DNA of 64,000 bases from Clusia tigrina. Lineage: Eukaryota > Arthropoda > Insecta > Diptera > Clusiidae. The position numbers and the translations under genes were made by a program. The stretch covers positions 216,860,325 to 216,924,324 of the forward strand of contig OV050030.1 in assembly GCA_920105625.2 (NCBI GenBank), read 5' to 3'. The first letter of the stretch is position 1, and every line of letters begins with the position of its first letter. The notes under the pieces are model-generated. The model searched no databases. It was not told the DNA's origin and saw only the letters and a program-made list of their open reading frames with translations. This document shows positions 27,836 to 42,945 of the stretch, piece by piece.

Positions 27836-27870
27836 TGACAATAAAGTACTCTGCTACCCTTGAGTCCCAA
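27836..27870 (+). other. Satellite monomer with about 40-bp deletion
   Basis: ATAAAGTACT passes directly into CTGCTACCCTTGAG. The segment holding the CTCGAG half and the dyad is lost. The junction has the short shared bases CT, compatible with microhomology-mediated joining. Confidence 0.8.
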
Positions 27871-28762
27871 ATCAAACACTGATAAAACTTCAAATGGCCC
27901 TAACTTCTATACGGTGCGTCTTACACCTATCAAAGTTTGCAAGAATCAAATGCTTGCAACTTGTTACTCGAGCGTAATAAAACCTTGAAATTTTGTGACA
28001 ATAAAGTACTCGAGCCTCTTATCAATTTAAGCGATCGCTCATAGCTATGCTACCCTTGAGTCCCAAATCAAAGACTGATAATACTTCAAATGGCCCTAAC
28101 TTTTATGCGGTGCGTCCTATGCCTATCAAAGTTGGCAACAATCAAATGCTTGTAACTTTTTATTGGAGCGTCACAAAACCTTGACATTTTGTGACAATAA
28201 ATTACTCTAGCGTCTCGTCAATTTAAGCTTTCACTCATAGCTATGCTACCCTTGAGTCCCAAATCAAACACTGATAAAACTTCAAATTGCCCTAACTTCT
28301 ATACGGTGCGTCCTATACCTATCAAACTTTTCAACATTCAAATGCTTGTAACCTCTTACTGGAGAGTCATAAAATCTTGAAATTTTGTGACAATAAAGTA
28401 CTCGAGCCGCTTGTAAATTTAAGCTATCGCTAATAGCTATGCCACCCATGAGTCCCAAATAAACCACTGCTAAATTTTAAATGGGCCTAACTTCTATACG
28501 GTGCGTCCTATATCTGTCCAAGTTTGCAACAATCGAATGTTGGTAACTTTTTACTGGAGCGTCATAAAATCTTGAAATTTTGTGCCCATAAAGTACTCGA
28601 GGCTCTTATCAATTTAAGCTATCGCTCAGAGCTATGCTACCCTTGAGTCCCAAATCAAACACTGACAAAACTTCAAATGGCCCTAACTTCTATACGGTAC
28701 GTCCTACATCTATCAAAGTTTGTAACAATCAAATGCTTGTAACTTTTTACTGGAGCGTCATA

Positions 28763-31207
28763 AAACCTTGAAATTTTGTGACAATAAATTACTAGAGCCT
28801 CTCGTCAATTTAAGCTATCGCTCGTAGCTATGCTACCCTTGAGTCCCAAATAAAACACTGATAAAACTTCAAATGGCCCTAACTTCTATACGGTGCATCC
28901 TATACCAATAAAATTTTGCAACATTCAAATGCTTGTAACTTTTTACTGGAGCCTCAGAAAATCTTGAAATTTTGTGACAATAAAGCACTCGAGCCTCTTA
29001 TCAATTTAAGATAACGCTCATAGCTCTGCTACCTTGAGTCCCAAATCAAACACTGATAAAACTTCAAATGGCCCTAACTTCTATACGGTGCGTCCTATAC
29101 CTATCCAATTTTGCAACAATCAAATGCTTGTAACTTTTTACTGGAGCGTCATAAAATCTTGAAATTTCGTGACAATAAAGTACTCGAGCCTCTTGTCAAT
29201 TTAAGCTATCACTCATAGCTATGCTACCCTTGAGTCCCAAATCAAACACTGACAAAACTTCGAATGGCCCTAACTTCTATACGGTGCGTCCTACACCTAT
29301 CAAAGTTTGCAACAATCAAATGCTTGTAACTTTTTACTGGACCGTCATAAAACCTTGAAATTTGGTGACAATAAAGTACTCGTGCCATTTGTCAATTAAA
29401 ATTGTCGCTCATTGCTATGCTACCCTTGAGTCCCAAATCAAACACTGGTAAAACTTCAAATGGCACTAACTTCTATATGGTGCGTCCTACACCTATCAAA
29501 GTTTGCAACAATCAAATGCTTCTAACTTTTTACTGGAGCGTAGTAAAGGTTGAAATTTGGTGCCAATAAAGTACTCGAGCCTCATCAATTTAAGCTATCG
29601 CTCATAGCTATGCTACCCTTGAGTCCCAAATCATCCACTGCTAAAACTTCAAATGGCCCTAACTTCTATACGGTGCGTCCTATACCTATCAAAGTTTGCA
29701 ACAATCAAATGCTTGTAACTTTTTACTGGAGCGTCATAAAGCTTGAAATTTGGTGACAATAAAGTACTCGAGCCTCATCAATTTAAGCTATAGCTCATAG
29801 CTATGCTGCCCTTGAGTCTCAAATCAACCACTGCTAAAACTTCAAATGGCCCTAACTTCTATACGGTGCGTCCTATACCTATCCAAGTTTACAACAATCA
29901 AATGCTTGTAACTTTTTACTGGAGCTTAATAAAATCTTGAATTTTTGTGGCAGTAAAGTACCCGAGTCTCTTGTCAATTTAAGCTATCGCTCATAGCTAT
30001 TATACCCTTGAGTCCCAAATCAAAGACTGATAATACTTAACATGGCCCTAACTTCTATGCGGTGCGTCCTATGCCAATCAAAGTTGGCAACAATGAAATG
30101 CTTGTAACTTTTTATCACAATACCTTGAAATTTTGTGACAATAAATTACTCGAGCCTCTCGTCAATTTAAGCTATCGCTCGTAGCTATGCTACCCTTGAG
30201 TCCCAAATAAAACACTGATAAAACTTCAAATGGCCCTAACTTCTATACGATGCATCCTATACCAATAAAATTTTGCAACATTCAAATGCTTGTAACTTTT
30301 TACTGGAGCCTCAGAAAATCTTGAAATTTTGTGACAATAAAGCACTCGAGCCTCTTATCAATTTAAGATAACGCTCATAGCTCTGCTACCTTGAGTCCCA
30401 AATCAAACACTGATAAAACTTCAAATGGCCCTAACTTCTATACGGTGCGTCCTATACCTATCCAAGTTTGCAACAATCAAATGCTTGTAACTTTTTACTG
30501 GAGCGTCATAAAATCTTGAAATTTCGTGACAATAAAGTACTCGAGCCTCTTGTCAATTTAAGCTATCACTCATAGCTATGCTACCCTTGAGTCCCAAATC
30601 AAACACTGACAAAACTTCGAATGGCCCTAACTTCTATACGGTGCGTCCTACACCTATCAAAGTTTGCAACAATCAAATGCTTGTAACTTTTTACTGGACC
30701 GTCATAAAACCTTGAAATTTGGTGACAATAAAGTACTCGTGCCATTTGTCAATTAAAATTGTCGCTCATTGCTATGCTACCCTTGAGTCCCAAATCAAAC
30801 ACTGGTAAAACTTCAAATGGCACTAACTTCTATATGGTGCGTCCTACACCTATCAAAGTTTGCAACAATCAAATGCTTCTAACTTTTTACTGGAGCGTAG
30901 TAAAGGTTGAAATTTGGTGCCAATAAAGTACTCAAGCCTCATCAATTTAAGCTATCGCTCATAGCTATGCTACCCTTGAGTCCCAAATCATCCACTGCTA
31001 AAACTTCAAATGGCCCTAACTTCTATACGGTGCGTCCTATACCTATCAAAGTTTGCAACAATCAAATGCTTGTAACTTTTTACTGGAGCGTCATAAAGCT
31101 TGAAATTTGGTGACAATAAAGTACTCGAGCCTCATCAATTTAAGCTATAGCTCATAGCTATGCTGCCCTTGAGTCTCAAATCAACCACTGCTAAAACTTC
31201 AAATGGC
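28763..31207. repeat. Satellite HOR: 7-monomer unit duplicated, period 1357 bp
   Basis: About 28763-29850 matches 30120-31207. Shared marks are CGCTCGTAGC, GGAGCCTCAGAAAATC, AAAGCACTCGAG, the 2-bp shorter CTGCTACCTTGAGTCC, GTGCCATTTGTCAATTAAAA and GAGCGTAGTAAAGGTTG. A third, partial and more diverged copy of the first half lies at about 34381-35025. Small differences (CGATGCATCC against CGGTGCATCC) indicate more age than the 1780-bp pair. Confidence 0.87.
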
Positions 31208-34200
31208 CCTAACTTTCATACGGTGTGTCCTATACCTATCAAACTTTTCCACATTTAAATGTTTGTAACTTCTTACTGAAGAGTCATAAAATCTTGAAAT
31301 TTTGTGACAATAAAGTACTCGAGCTTCTTGTAAATTTAAGCTATCGCTCATAGCAATCCTACCCTTGAGTCCCAAATCAACCACTGCTAAAACTTCAAAT
31401 GGCCCTAACTTCTATACGGTGCATCCTATACCTATCCAAGTTTGCAACAATCAAATGCTTGTAACTTCTTACTGGAGAGTCATAAAATCTTGAAATTCTG
31501 TGACAATAAAGTACTCGAGCCTCTTGTAAATTTAAGCTGTCACTCATAGCTATGCTACCCTTGAGTCCCAAATCAAACACTGATAAAACTTCAAATTGCC
31601 CTAACTTCTATACGGTGCTTCCTACACCTATCAAACTTTTCAACATTCAAATGCTTGTAACTTCTAACTGGAGAGTCATAAAATCTTGGAATTCTGTGAC
31701 AATAAAGTACTCGAGCCGCTTGTAAATTTAAGCTATCGCTATAGCTATGCTACCCATGAGTCCCAAATCAACCACTGCTAAATTTTAAATGGGCCTAACT
31801 TCTATACGGTGCGTCCTATATCTATCCAAGTTTGCAACAATCAAATGCTTGTAATTTTTACTGGAGCTTAATAAAATCTTGAATTTTTGTGACAATAAAG
31901 TACTCGAGCCTCTTGTCAATTTAAGCTATCGCTCAAAGCTATCATTCCCTTGAGTCCCAAATCAAAGACTGATAATACTTCAAATGGCCCTAACTTCTAT
32001 GCGGTGCGTCCTATGACTATCAAATTTGGCACCAATCAAATGCTTGTAACTTTTCACTGGAGCGTCACAAAACCTTGAAATTTTGTGACAATAAATTACT
32101 CGAGCCTTTCGTCAATTTAAGCTATCACTCATAGCTATGCTACCCTTGAGTCACAAATCAAACACTGATAAAACTTCAAATTGCCCTAACTTCTATACTG
32201 TGCTTCCTACCTCTATCAAACTTTTTAACATTCAAATGCTTGTAACTTCTTACTGGAGAGACATAAAATCTTGAAATTTTTGACAATAAAGTACTCGAGC
32301 CGCTTGTAAATTTAAGCTATCGCTCATAGCTGTAGTCTCAAATCAACCACTGCTAAAACTTTAAATGGCCCTAACTTGTATACGGTGCTTCCTATACCTA
32401 TCCAAGTTTGCAACAATCAAATGCTTGTAACTTTTTACTGGAGCGTCATAAAATCTAGAAATTTTGTGACAATAAAGTACTCGAGCCTCTTGTAAATTTA
32501 AGCTATCGCTCATACCTATGCTACCCTTGAGTCCCAAATCAAACACTGATAAAACTTCAAAGGGCCCTAACTTCTATACGGTGCGTCTTACACCTATCAT
32601 AGTTTGCAACAATCAAATGCTTGCAACTTTTTACTGGAGCGTCATAAAACTTTGAAATTTTGTGACAATAAAGTGTTCGAGCCTCTTATCAATTTAAGCT
32701 ATTGCTCATAGCTATGCTACCCTTGAGTCCCAAATCAAACACTGATAAACTTCAAATGGCCCTAACTTCTATACGGAGCCTCCTAGACCTATCAAAGTTT
32801 GCAACAATCAAATGCTTGTAACTTTTTACTGGAGCGTCTTAAAATCTTGAAATTTTGTGACAAAGTACTCGAGCCTCTTATCAATTTAAGATATCGCCCA
32901 TAGGTATGCTACCCTTGACTCCAAAATTAAACACTGAGAAAACTTCAAAAGGCCATAACTTCTATACGGTGCGTCCTATACCTATCAAAGTTTGCAACAT
33001 TCAAATGCTTGTAGCTTTTTACTGGAGCGTCATAAAACCTTGAAATTTTGTGACAATAAAGTACTCGTGACTTTTATCAATTTAAGCTATCGCTCATAGC
33101 TATGATAAACATCAGTCCCAAATAAAATACTGATAAAACTTCAAATGGCCCTAGCTTCTATACGATGCGTCCTATGCTTGTCAAAGTTTGCAACAATCAA
33201 ATGCTTGTAACTTTTTACTGGAGCGTCATAAAATCTTAAAATTTTGTGACAATAAAGTACTCGAGCCTCTTATCAATTTAAGCTATCACTCATAGCTATG
33301 CTACCCTTGAGTCCCAAGTCAAACACGGCTAAAACTTCAAATATCACTAACCTCTATATGGTGCGTCTCACACCTATGAAAATTTGCAAGCTTCTATACG
33401 ATGCGTCCTATGCTTATCAAAGTTTGCAACAATCAAATGCTTGTAACTTTTTACTGGAGCGTCATAAAATCTTTAAATTTTTTGACAATAAAGTACTCGA
33501 GCCTCTGATCAATTTAAGCTATCGCCCATAGCTCTGCTACCCTTGAGTCCCAAATCAAACACTGAGAAAACTTCAAATGGCCCTAACTTCTATACGGTGC
33601 GTCTTACACCTAGCAAAGTTTGCAACAATCAAATGCTTGCAACTTGTTACTCGAGCGTAATAAAACCTTGAAATTTTGTGACAATAAAGTACTCGAGCCT
33701 CTTATCAATTTAAGCGATCGCTAATATCTATGCTACCCTTGAGTCCCAAATCAAACACTGATAAAACTTCAAATTGCCCTAACTTCTATACGGTGCTTCC
33801 TTAACTTATCAAAGTTTTCAAAATTCAAATGCTTGTACCTTCTTTCTGGAGAGTCATAAAACCTTGAGATTCTGTGACAATAATGTACTCGAGCCTCTTG
33901 TAAATTTAAGCTATCGCTCATAGCTATGCTACCCTTGAGTCCCAAATCAACCACTGCTAAAACTTAAAATGGCCTTAACTTTTATACGGTGCGTCCTATA
34001 CCTATCAAAGTTTTCAACAATCAAATGCTTGTAACTTTTTACTGGAGCGTCATAAAATCTTGAAATTTTGTGACCATAAAGTACTCGAGCCTCTTATCAA
34101 TTTAAGCTATCGCTCATAGCTATGCTACCCTTGAGTCCCAAATCAAATTCTGATAAAACTTCAAATGGTCCTAACTTCTATACGGTGCGTCCTATACCTA

Positions 34201-36484
34201 TCAAACTTTTCAACATTCAAATGCTTGTAACCTCTTACTGGAGAGTCATAAAATCTTGAAATTTTGTGACAATAAAGTACTCGAGCCGCTTGTAAATTTA
34301 AGCTATCGCTCATAGCTATGCTACCCTTGAGTCCCAAATCAACCACTGCTAAATTTTAAATGGGCCTAACTTCTATACGGTGTATCCTATACCAATCAAA
34401 TTTTGCAACATTCAAATGCTTGTAACTTTTTACTGGAGCCTCAGAAAATCTTGAAATTTTGTGACAATAAAGCACTCGAGCCTCTTATCAATTTAAGATA
34501 ACGCTCATAGCTCTGCTACCTTGAGTCCCAAATCAAACACTGATAAAACTTCAAATTGCCCTAACTTCTATACGGTGCGTCCTATACCTATCCAAGTTTG
34601 CAACAATCAAATGCTTGTAACTTTTTACTGGAGCGTCATAAACTCTTGAAATTTCGTGACAATAAAGTACTCGAGCCACTTATCAATTTAACCTATCGCT
34701 CATAGCTATGCTACCCTTGAGTCCCAAATCAAACACTGACAAAACTTCGAATGGCCCTAACTTCTATACGGTGCGTCCTACACCTATCAAAGTTTGCAAC
34801 AATCAAATGCTTGTAACTTTTTACTGGACCGTCATAAAACCTTGAAATTTGGTGACAATAAAGTACTCGTGCCATTTGTCAATTAAAATTGTCGCTCATT
34901 GCTATGCTACCCTTGAGTCCCAAATCAAACACTGGTAAAACTTCAAATGGCACTAACTTCTATATGGTGCGTCCTACACCTATCAAAGTTTGCAACAATC
35001 AAATGCTTCTAACTTTTGACTGGAGCATCATAAAATCTTGAAATTCTGTGACAATAAAGTACTCGAGCCTCATCAATTTAAGCTATCGCTCATAGCTATG
35101 CTACTCTTGAGTCCCAAATCAAACACTGATAAAACTTCAAATGGCCCTAACTTTTATACGGTTCGTACCTATACCTATCAAAGTTTGCAACAATCAAATG
35201 CTTGTAACTTTTTACTGGAGCTTAATAAAATCTTGAATTTTTGTGACAATAAAGTACTCAAGCCTCTTGTCAATTTCAGCTATCGCTCATAGCTATTATA
35301 CCCTTGAGTCCCAAGTCAAAGACTGATAATACTTCAAATGGACCTAACTTCTATGCGGTGCGTCCTATGCATATCAAAGTTGGCAACTATCAAATGCTTG
35401 ATACTTTTTACGGGAGCGTCACAAAACCTTGAAAATTTGTGACAATAAATTACTCGAGCCTCTCGTAAATTTAAGCTATCACTCATAGCTATGCTACCCT
35501 TGAGTCCCAAATCAAACACTGATAAATCTTCAAATTGCCCTTACTTCTATACGGTGCTTCCTACACCCATCAAACTTTTCAACATTCAAATGCGTGTAAC
35601 TTCTTACTGGAGAGTCATAAAATCTTGAAATTTTGTGACAATAAAGTACTCGAGCCTCTTGTAAATTGAAGCTATCGCTCATAGCTATGCTACCCTTGAG
35701 TCCCAAATCAACCACTGCTAAAACTTCAAATGGCCCTAACTTCTATACGGTGCGTCCTATACCTATCCAAGTTTGCAACAATCAAATGCTTCTAACTTTT
35801 TACTGGAGCGTAGTAAAGGTTGAAATTTGGTGACAATAAAGTACTCGAGCCTCATCAATTTAAGCTATCGCTCATAGCTACGCTACCCTTAAGTCCCAAA
35901 TCATCCACTGCTAAAACTTCAAATGGCCCTAACTTCTAGACGGTGCGTCCTATACCTATCCAAGTTTGCAACAATCAAATGCTTGTAATTTTTACTGGAG
36001 CTTAATAAAATCTTGAATTTTTGTGACAATAAAGTACTCGAGCCTCTTGTCAATTTAAGCTATCGCTCATAGCTATCATTCCCTTGAGTCCCAAATCAAA
36101 GACTGATAATACTTCAAATGGCCCTAACTTCTATGCGGTGCGTCCTATGACTATCAAATTTGGCACCAATCAAATGCTTGTAACTTTTTACTGAAGCGTC
36201 ACAAAACCTTGAAATTTTGTGACAACAAATTACTAGAGCCTTTCGTCAATTTAAGCTATCACTCATAGCTATGCTACCCTTGAGTCACAAATCAAACACT
36301 GATAAAACTTCAAATTGCCCTAACTTCTATACTGTGCTTCCACCCTTATCAAACTTTTTACCATTCAAATGCTTGTAACTTCTTACTGGAGAGACATAAA
36401 ATCTTGAAATTTTTGACAATAAAGTACTCGAGCCGCTTGTAAATTTAAGCTATCGCTCATAGCTATGCTACCCTTGAGTCTCAA

Positions 36485-36515
36485 ATCAACCACTGCATCA
36501 TTCAAATGCTTGTAA
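36485..36515 (+). other. Satellite monomer with about 60-bp deletion at the subfamily switch
   Basis: CAACCACTGC is followed by ATCATTCAAATGCTTG. The CTTCAAATGGCCC to TTTGCAAC part of the monomer is missing. The lesion lies where the divergent subfamily begins. Confidence 0.78.
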
Positions 36516-37639
36516 CTTTTTACTGGAGCGTCATAAAATCTTCAAATTTTGTGACAATAAAGTACTCGAACCTCTTATAAATTTAATTTATCGCTCATAG
36601 CTATGCTACCCTTGAGTCCCAATTCAAACACTGATAAAACGTCAAATGGCCCTAACTTCTATACGGTGCTTCCTATACCTATCTATGTTTGCAACACTCA
36701 AATACTGATAACTTTTTACTGGAGCGTAAAAAAATATTGAAATTTTTTGACAATAAAGTACTCGTGACTCTTATCAATTTAAGCTATCGCTCATAGCTAT
36801 GCTACCTTTGAGTCCCAAATCAAATACTGCTAAAACTTCAAATGGCCCTAACTTCTACAGGGGCAACATTCAAATGCTTGTAACTTTTTACTGGGGCGTC
36901 GTAAAATCTTGAAACAGTTTGACAATAAAGTACTCGTGCCTTTTATCAATTTAAGCTATCGCTCATAGCTATGATACCCTTGAGTCCCAAATCAAACATT
37001 GATAAAACTTCAAACAGCCATAACTTCTATACGGTGCTTCATACACCTATCAATGTTTGCAACATTTAAATGCTTGTAACTTTTTACTGGAGCGTCATAA
37101 AATCTTAAAATTTTGTGACAATAAAGTACTCGTGCCCATTGTCAATTAAAGTTATCGGTCATTGCTATGCTACCACTGAGTCCCAAGTCAAACACTGATA
37201 AAACTTCAAAGGGCCCTAACTTCTATACGGTGCGTCCTACAACTATCAAAGTTTGCAACATTCAAATGCTTGTAACTTTTTACTGGAGCGACATAAAACC
37301 TTGAAATTTTGTGACAATAACGTTCTCGTGCCTCTTTTCAATCAAAGTTATTGCAGATTGCTATGCTACCCTTGAGTCCCGAATCAAACACTGCTAAAGC
37401 TTCAAATGGCCCTAACTTCTATACGGTGCATCCTATACCTATCAAAGTTTGCAACAATCAAATGCTTGTAACTTTTTAATGGAGCGTCATAAAACCCTGA
37501 AATTTTGTGACAATAAAGTACTCGTGAATCTTGTCAATATAAGCTAGCCCTCATAGCTATTCTACCCTTGAGTCCCAAATCAAACATTGCTAAAACTTAA
37601 AATAGCACTAACTTCTATATGGTGCGTCCAACACCTATC

Positions 37640-40600
37640 AAAGTTTGCAACAATCAAATGCTTGTAATTTTTTACTGCAGCGTCATAAAACCTTGAAATT
37701 TTGTGACAATAAAGTAATTGAGCCTCTTGTCAATTTAAGATATCGCTCATAGCTAAGCAACCCTTGAGTCCCAAATCAAACACTGATAAAAATTCAAATG
37801 GCCCTAACTTCTATTCGGTGCGTCCTACACCTATCAAAATTTGCAACATTCAAATGCTTGTAACCTTTTACTGGGGCGTCATAAAATCTTGAAACTTTCT
37901 GACTATAAAGTACTCGTGCCTCTTATCAATTTAAGTTATCGCTCATAGCTATGCTACCCTTGATTCCAAAATAAAACACAGATAAAACTTCAAATGGCCC
38001 TAACTTCTATACGGAGCGCCCTACACCTATCAATGCTTGCAACAATCAAATGCTTGTAACTTTTTACTAGAGCGTCATAAAATCTTGAAACTTTGTGACA
38101 ATAAAGTACTCGAGTCTCTTATCAATTGAAGCAATTGATCATAGCTATGCTACCCTTGACTTCAAAAATAAACACTGATAAATCTTCAAATGGCCCTAAC
38201 TTCTATATGGTACGTCCTATACCTATCATAGTTTGCAACATTCAAATGCTTGTAACTTTTTACTGGAGCGTCATAAAACCTTGAAATTTTGTGACAATAA
38301 AGTACTCGAACCTGTTATAAATTTAAGCTCTCGCTCATAGCTATGCTACCCATGAGTCCCATATCAAACACTGATAAAACTTCAAATGGCTTTAACTTCT
38401 ATACGGTGCGTCCTATACCTGTCAAAGTTTGCAACAATCAAATGCTTGTAACTTTTTACTGGGGCGTCTTAAAATCTTTAAATTTTGTGACAATAAACGA
38501 CTCGTGCCTTTTATCAATTTAATCTATCGCTCATAGCTATGCTACCCTTGAATCCAAAATAAAACACAGATAAAACTTCAAATGGCCCTAACTTCTATAC
38601 GGTGCGTACTACACCTATCAAAGTTTGCAACAATCAAATGCTTGTAACTTTTTACTGGAGCGTCATAATATCTTGAAATTTTGTGACAATAAAGTACACG
38701 AGCCTCTTATCAATTTAAGCTATCGCTCATAGCTATGCTACCCTTGAGTCTCAAATCAAACACTGCTAAAGCTTCAAATGGCCCTAACTTCTATACGGTG
38801 CATCCTATACCTATCAAAGTTTGCAACAATCAAATGCTTGTAACTTTTTAATGGAGCGTCATAAAAGCTTGAAATTTTGTGACAATAAAGTACTAGTGCC
38901 AATTGTCAATTAAAGTTATCGGTCATTGCTATGCTACCACTGAGTCCCAAGTCAAACAATGATAAAACTTCAAATGGCCCTAACTTTTATACGGTGCATC
39001 TTATACCAATCAAATTTTGCAACATTCAAATGCTTGTAACTTTTTACTGGAGCGTCATAAAATCTTCCAATTTTGGGACAATAAAGTACTCGAGCGTCTT
39101 ATCAATTTAAGATATCGCTCATAGCTATGCTACCCGTGGGTCCCAAATCAAATACTGCTAAAACTTCAAATGGCGCTAACTTCTATACGGTGCATCTTAT
39201 ACCAATCAAATTTTGCAACATTCAAATGCTTGTAACTTTTTACTGGAGCGTCATAAAATCTTCCAATTTTGGACAATAAAGTACTCGAGCGTCTTATCAA
39301 TTTAAGCTATCGCTCATAGCTATGCTACCCGTGGGTCCCAAATCAAATACTGCTAAAACTTCAAATGGTCCTAACTTCTATACGATGCGTCCGAAATCTA
39401 TCAAAGTTTGCAGCATTCAAATGCTTGTAACTTTTTACTGGAGCGTAATAAAACCTTGAAATTTTGTGACAATAAAGTACTCGAACCTCTTATAAATTTA
39501 ATTTATCGCTCATAGCTATGCTACCCTTGAGTCCCAATTCAAACACTAATAAAACGTCAAATGGCCCTAACTTCTATACGGTGCTTCCTATACCTATCAA
39601 TGTTTGCAACACTCAAATACTGATAACTTTTTACTGGAGCGTCAAAAAATCTTGAAATTTTTTGACAATAACGTTCTCGTGCGTCTTTTCAATCACAGTT
39701 ATTGCAGATTGCTATGCTACCCTTGAGTAACAAATCAAACACTGCTAAAGCTTCAAATGGCCCTAACTTCTATACGGTGCATCCTATACCTATCAAAGTT
39801 TGCAACAATCAAATGCTTGTAACTTTTTAATGGAGCGTCATAAAACCCTGAAATTTTGTGACAATAAAGTACTCGTGCCTCTTGTCAATATAAGCTAGCC
39901 CTCATAGCTATTCTACCCTTGAGTCCCACATCAAACATTGCTAAAAGTTTAAATAGCACTAACTTCTATATGGAGCGTCCTACACCTATCAAAGTTTGCA
40001 ACAATCAAATGCTTGTATCTTTTTACTGGAGCGTCATAAAATATTTAGATTTTGTGACAATAAATTACTCGAGCCTCTTATCTATTTAAGCTATCGCTCA
40101 TAGCTATGGTACCCTTGAGTCCCAATTCAAACACTGCTAAAACTTCAAATGGCTCTAACTTCTATATGGTGCGTCCTACACCTAACAATCAAATGCTTGT
40201 AACTTTTTACTGCAGCGTCATAAAACCTTGAAATTTTGTGACAATAAAGTGCTTAAGCCTCTTGTCAATTTAAGCTAACGCTCATAGCTATGCTACCCTT
40301 GAGTCCCAAATGAAACACTGAAAAAACTTCAAATGACCCTAACTTCTATACGGTGCGTCCTATACGTATCAAATTTTGCAACATTCAAATGCTTGTAACT
40401 TTTTACTGGAGCGTCATAAAACCTTGAAATTTTGTGACAATAAAGTAATCGTGCGTCTTGTCAATTAAAGTTACCGCGCATTGCTATGATACCCTCGAGT
40501 CCCATATCAAACACTGATAAAACTTCAAATGGCCCTAACTTCTATACGGTGCGTCCTATACCTGTCAAAGTTTGCAACAATCAAATGCTTGTAATTTTTT

Positions 40601-42945
40601 ACTGCAGCGTCATAAAACCTTGAAATTTTGTGACAATAAAGTACTTGAGCCTCTTGTCAATTTAAGCTATCGCTCATAGCTAAGCAACCCTTGAGTCCCA
40701 AATCAAACACTGATAAAACTTCAAATGGCCCTAACTTCTATTCGGTGCGTCCTACACCTATCAAAATTTGCAACATTCAAATGCTTGTAACTTTTTACTG
40801 GGGCGTCATAAAATCTTGAAACTTTCTGACAATAAAGTACTCGTGCCTCTTATCAATTTAAGTTATCGCTCATAGCTATGCTACCCTTGACTCCAAAATA
40901 AAACACAGATAAAACTTCAAATGGCCCTAACTTCTATACGGAGCGCCCTACACCTATCAATGCTTGCAACAATCAAATGCTTGTAACTTTTTACTAGAGC
41001 GTCATAAAATCTTGATACTTTGTGACAATAAAGTACTCGAGTCTCTTATCAATTTTAGCAATTGATCATAGCTATGCTACCCTTGACTTCAAAAATAAAC
41101 ACTGATAAATCTTCAAATGGCCCTAACTTCTATATGGTACGTCCTATACCTATCATAGTTTGCAACATTCAAATGCTTGTAACTTTTTACTGGAGCGTCA
41201 TAAAACCTTGAAATTTTGTGACAATAAAGTACTCGAACCTGTTATAAATTTAAGCTCTCGCTCATAGCTATGCTACCCATGAGTCCCATATCAAACACTG
41301 ATAAAACTTCAAATGGCCCTAACTTCTATACGGTGCGTCCTATACCTGTCAAAGTTTGCAACAATCAAATGCTTGTAACTTTTTACTGGGGCGTCTTAAA
41401 ATCTTTAAATTTTGTGACAATAAACGACTCGTGCCTTTTATCAATTTAATCTATCGCTCATAGCTATGCTACCCTTGAATCCAAAATAAAACACAGATAA
41501 AACTTCAAATGGCCCTAACTTCTATACGGTGCGTACTACACCTATCAAAGTTTGCAACAATCAAATGCTTGTAACTTTTTACTGGAGCGTCATAATATCT
41601 TGAAATTTTGTGACAATAAAGTACACGAGCCTCTTATCAATTTAAGCTATCGCTCATAGCTATGCTACCCTTGAGTCTCAAATCAAACACTGCTAAAGCT
41701 TCAAATGGCCCTAACTTCTATACGGTGCATCCTATACCTATCAAAGTTTGCAACAATCAAATGCTTGTAACTTTTTAATGGAGCGTCATAAAAGCTTGAA
41801 ATTTTGTGACAATAAAGTACTAGTGCCAATTGTCAATTAAAGTTATCGGTCATTGCTATGCTACCACTGAGTCCCAAGTCAAACAATGATAAAACTTCAA
41901 ATGGCCCTAACTTTTATACGGTGCATCTTATACCAATCAAATTTTGCAACATTCAAATGCTTGTAACTTTTTACTGGAGCGTCATAAAATCTTCCAATTT
42001 TGGGACAATAAAGTACTCGAGCGTCTTATCAATTTAAGATATCGCTCATAGCTATGCTACCCGTGGGTCCCAAATCAAATACTGCTAAAACTTCAAATGG
42101 CGCTAACTTCTATACGGTGCATCTTATACCAATCAAATTTTGCAACATTCAAATGCTTGTAACTTTTTACTGGAGCGTCATAAAATCTTCCAATTTTGGA
42201 CAATAAAGTACTCGAGCGTCTTATCAATTTAAGCTATCGCTCATAGCTATGCTACCCGTGGGTCCCAAATCAAATACTGCTAAAACTTCAAATGGTCCTA
42301 ACTTCTATACGATGCGTCCGAAATCTATCAAAGTTTGCAGCATTCAAATGCTTGTAACTTTTTACTGGAGCGTAATAAAACCTTGAAATTTTGTGACAAT
42401 AAAGTACTCGAACCTCTTATAAATTTAATTTATCGCTCATAGCTATGCTACCCTTGAGTCCCAATTCAAACACTAATAAAACGTCAAATGGCCCTAACTT
42501 CTATACGGTGCTTCCTATACCTATCAATGTTTGCAACACTCAAATACTGATAACTTTTTACTGGAGCGTCAAAAAATCTTGAAATTTTTTGACAATAACG
42601 TTCTCGTGCGTCTTTTCAATCACAGTTATTGCAGATTGCTATGCTACCCTTGAGTAACAAATCAAACACTGCTAAAGCTTCAAATGGCCCTAACTTCTAT
42701 ACGGTGCATCCTATACCTATCAAAGTTTGCAACAATCAAATGCTTGTAACTTTTTAATGGAGCGTCATAAAACCCTGAAATTTTGTGACAATAAAGTACT
42801 CGTGCCTCTTGTCAATATAAGCTAGCCCTCATAGCTATTCTACCCTTGAGTCCCACATCAAACATTGCTAAAAGTTTAAATAGCACTAACTTCTATATGG
42901 AGCGTCCTACACCTATCAAAGTTTGCAACAATCAAATGCTTGTAA
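37640..42945. repeat. Satellite HOR: 15-monomer unit duplicated, period 2927 bp
   Basis: About 37640-40018 is repeated at 40567-42945. Checks: CAATGCTTGCAACAATC at about 38034 and 40961, GACAATAAAGTACTAGTGCC at 38881 and 41808, and the pair of CTTCCAATTTTGG monomers in both copies. The two copies differ at scattered bases only. About 548 bp of other monomers (40019-40566) separate them, so the true period includes that spacer. This is the longest clear duplicated unit in the window. Confidence 0.88.
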
